Source: an uncultured Bacteroidota bacterium (GTDB lineage Bacteria > Bacteroidota > Bacteroidia > Chitinophagales > Chitinophagaceae). Taken from it: a stretch of 7,244 nt of DNA. Location: assembly GCA_903879995.1 (NCBI GenBank), contig CAIRNW010000178.1, forward strand, positions 1-7,244. The letters run 5' to 3'. Positions 6,468 to 7,244 of the stretch are shown here, one piece after another (position 1 is the stretch's first letter; every line of letters begins with the position of its first letter). A program made the translations under genes and the position numbers. The notes below the pieces were generated by a model. It was not told where the DNA came from, did not search any database, and saw only the letters and a program-made list of their open reading frames with translations.

Positions 6468-6472
6468 AAGTA
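6465..6472 (-). promoter_or_regulatory. Candidate Bacteroidota -7 promoter element TACTTTTG
   Basis: On the minus strand TACTTTTG fits the Bacteroidota -7 consensus TAnnTTTG at every fixed position. No TTTG is seen about 20 bases upstream at the -33 position. It overlaps the TTG at 6465-6467, so if it is real, transcription starts downstream of that TTG and the PAP2 protein would start at the TTG at 6444-6446. A match this short is expected a few times by chance in a window this size; its position in the divergent gap is the main argument for it. Confidence 0.35.
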
Positions 6473-6479
6473 AGCAGCC

Positions 6480-6494
6480 TAACTGTTTAAGTTA
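6480..6494. repeat. Small inverted repeat in the PAP2/LTA-synthase divergent gap
   Basis: TAACT (6480-6484) and AGTTA (6490-6494) form a perfect five-base inverted repeat around GTTTA. It is centred between the two divergent start regions, where a shared operator would sit. The arms are short and chance is a good explanation; no regulator gene is visible in the window. Confidence 0.25.
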
Positions 6495-7244
6495 TGTTGT
6501 TTCTTTGTCCTATGTTCAGGTCACTCATACGAATGCCTAAGACCTTGTTATGGGTCGCTAATCTGTTTTTTTTATTGTTGCTGCTTTTCACTTGTTACCG
6601 GGCGATTATTTTTTTAGCCTTCAGGCCTAGCGATTTAACATGGAGTCAGGCCTCCGCCGCTTTCTTATTAGGATTGCGCTATGACTTACGTTGGATTGCA
6701 ATTGTATTATTTCCAGTTGTATTATTAAGCGTACGGCCTGGCCTCTCCCCATTTTTTTCGGATGGAAACAAAAGATATTGGACTTGGTATTTGGCGATAC
6801 TCACTTTTGTAGTATTCTTTTTTTTCGCAGCGGGATTTGGGAGTTTTTCCTACAATCAAACTCCGTTGGATGCTGGTGCGATGAACTTTGCGGAAGATTT
6901 TACGATTTCCGTAAAAATGATTTGGCAAACCTATCCATTGCTTTGGATGTTAGGAGGGCTTTTTGTTGCAGTGTTGAGTTTTAGATGGATGTATCATAAA
7001 AGCCATTGGCAGGTAATCAGTCAAACGGATGGGTTGGGTATTCCTCATAAACGGGGTTATTTTATTGGCGGCTTAATTTTTCTTGGGTTATTAATACATG
7101 GTTCATTCAATTCCCAGCCTTTGAAGCGTGAGGATAGCTTTCGATTTCAACAGAGTTTTTTAAGCTATTTATCAATTAATCCGCTTCAGAATTTTGTAGG
7201 CACTCTAAGTCTTCGACAGCCCAGTTATAATCAGGACCGTGCCC
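6494..7244 (+). CDS. LTA-synthase-like phosphoglycerol transferase, N-terminal membrane part (3' end outside window)
   Basis: An open frame of 250 codons runs off the window end without a stop. It shows the N-terminal membrane domain of the LTA synthase/MdoB-like family: about five hydrophobic segments (residues of about 17-43, 54-80, 97-119, 146-163 and 189-203). It also has GLRYDLRW (60-67), a stretch NFAEDFTISVKMIWQTYPL (131-149) typical of Bacteroidota members, and SFLSYLSINPLQNF (221-234) leading toward the extracellular sulfatase-fold domain. That catalytic domain, with its metal-binding and threonine nucleophile residues, lies beyond the window, so activity cannot be judged. Known members transfer phosphoglycerol from phosphatidylglycerol to teichoic acids or glucans; a Gram-negative host should have no lipoteichoic acid, so the acceptor is unknown. 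The start is uncertain: ATG codons at 6494, 6512 and 6533 all leave a full first membrane segment, and 6512 (MFRSLIRMPK) gives the most natural N-terminus. It is divergent from the PAP2 gene. Confidence 0.82.
   Translation, partial: MLFLCPMFRSLIRMPKTLLWVANLFFLLLLLFTCYRAIIFLAFRPSDLTWSQASAAFLLGLRYDLRWIAIVLFPVVLLSVRPGLSPFFSDGNKRYWTWYLAILTFVVFFFFAAGFGSFSYNQTPLDAGAMNFAEDFTISVKMIWQTYPLLWMLGGLFVAVLSFRWMYHKSHWQVISQTDGLGIPHKRGYFIGGLIFLGLLIHGSFNSQPLKREDSFRFQQSFLSYLSINPLQNFVGTLSLRQPSYNQDRA

Noticed and set aside
6691..6984. Plus-strand frame of 97 codons inside the LTA-synthase-like gene
   Set aside because: It is in another frame, while the LTA-synthase-like frame is open throughout with sensible membrane segments; there is no sign of a frameshift.
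1..7244. Search for tRNA, rRNA, riboswitch, CRISPR, insertion sequence or phage features
   Set aside because: Reading both strands gave no direct-repeat array, cloverleaf-like segment, transposase motif or long leader; the gaps between genes are too short to hold them.

Overview
This window looks like a piece of a Bacteroidota chromosome, possibly from the Chitinophagaceae or a relative; that family-level placement is a guess. The supports are family-level matches (a DUF6702-type secreted protein beside a short HupE/UreJ_2 protein, an M1 peptidase whose GAMEN motif reads GMEYP, a gliding-bacteria-style CNNM/CBS 'hemolysin' protein), AT-leaning DNA, mostly weak Shine-Dalgarno sequences and very short gaps between genes. 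There are no tRNA or rRNA genes, insertion sequences, CRISPR arrays or phage genes. Every base outside genes lies in gaps shorter than 40 bases.

Layout. Positions 1-166 hold the 3' end of an unrecognised plus-strand gene, which meets the next gene tail to tail on a shared CTAG. Positions 163-3966 are a minus-strand run of three genes read in the order HupE/UreJ-like membrane protein, secreted M1 metallopeptidase, secreted alpha/beta-hydrolase esterase, with gaps of 10 and 2 bases, so very probably one operon. Divergent from it, 36 bases away, is the plus-strand DUF6702-like secreted protein (4003-4557). That gene converges, with a 3-base gap, on a second minus-strand pair: a PAP2 lipid phosphatase (5859-6467) followed after 5 bases by a CNNM/CBS/CorC membrane protein (4561-5853). 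Divergent from the PAP2 gene is the N-terminal membrane half of an LTA-synthase-like phosphoglycerol transferase, cut by the window end (6494-7244).

How they may work together. Nearly all the products are membrane-bound or exported. The left module pairs a putative metal permease, a secreted protein that resembles the extracytoplasmic domain fused to HupE proteins in other phyla, and a zinc metallopeptidase with a co-transcribed esterase. This suggests an envelope module for metal handling and peptide or ester hydrolysis, but the link is inference. The right module combines two enzymes of lipid-linked phosphate chemistry (PAP2 and LTA-synthase-like) with a probable divalent-cation exporter.

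The most interesting leads are the DUF6702/HupE/M1 module, a possible H-type pseudoknot at the convergent gene ends near 4556-4585, and the absence of any ATG at the 5' end of the PAP2 gene, where a Bacteroidota-type -7 promoter element overlaps the first possible start codon.
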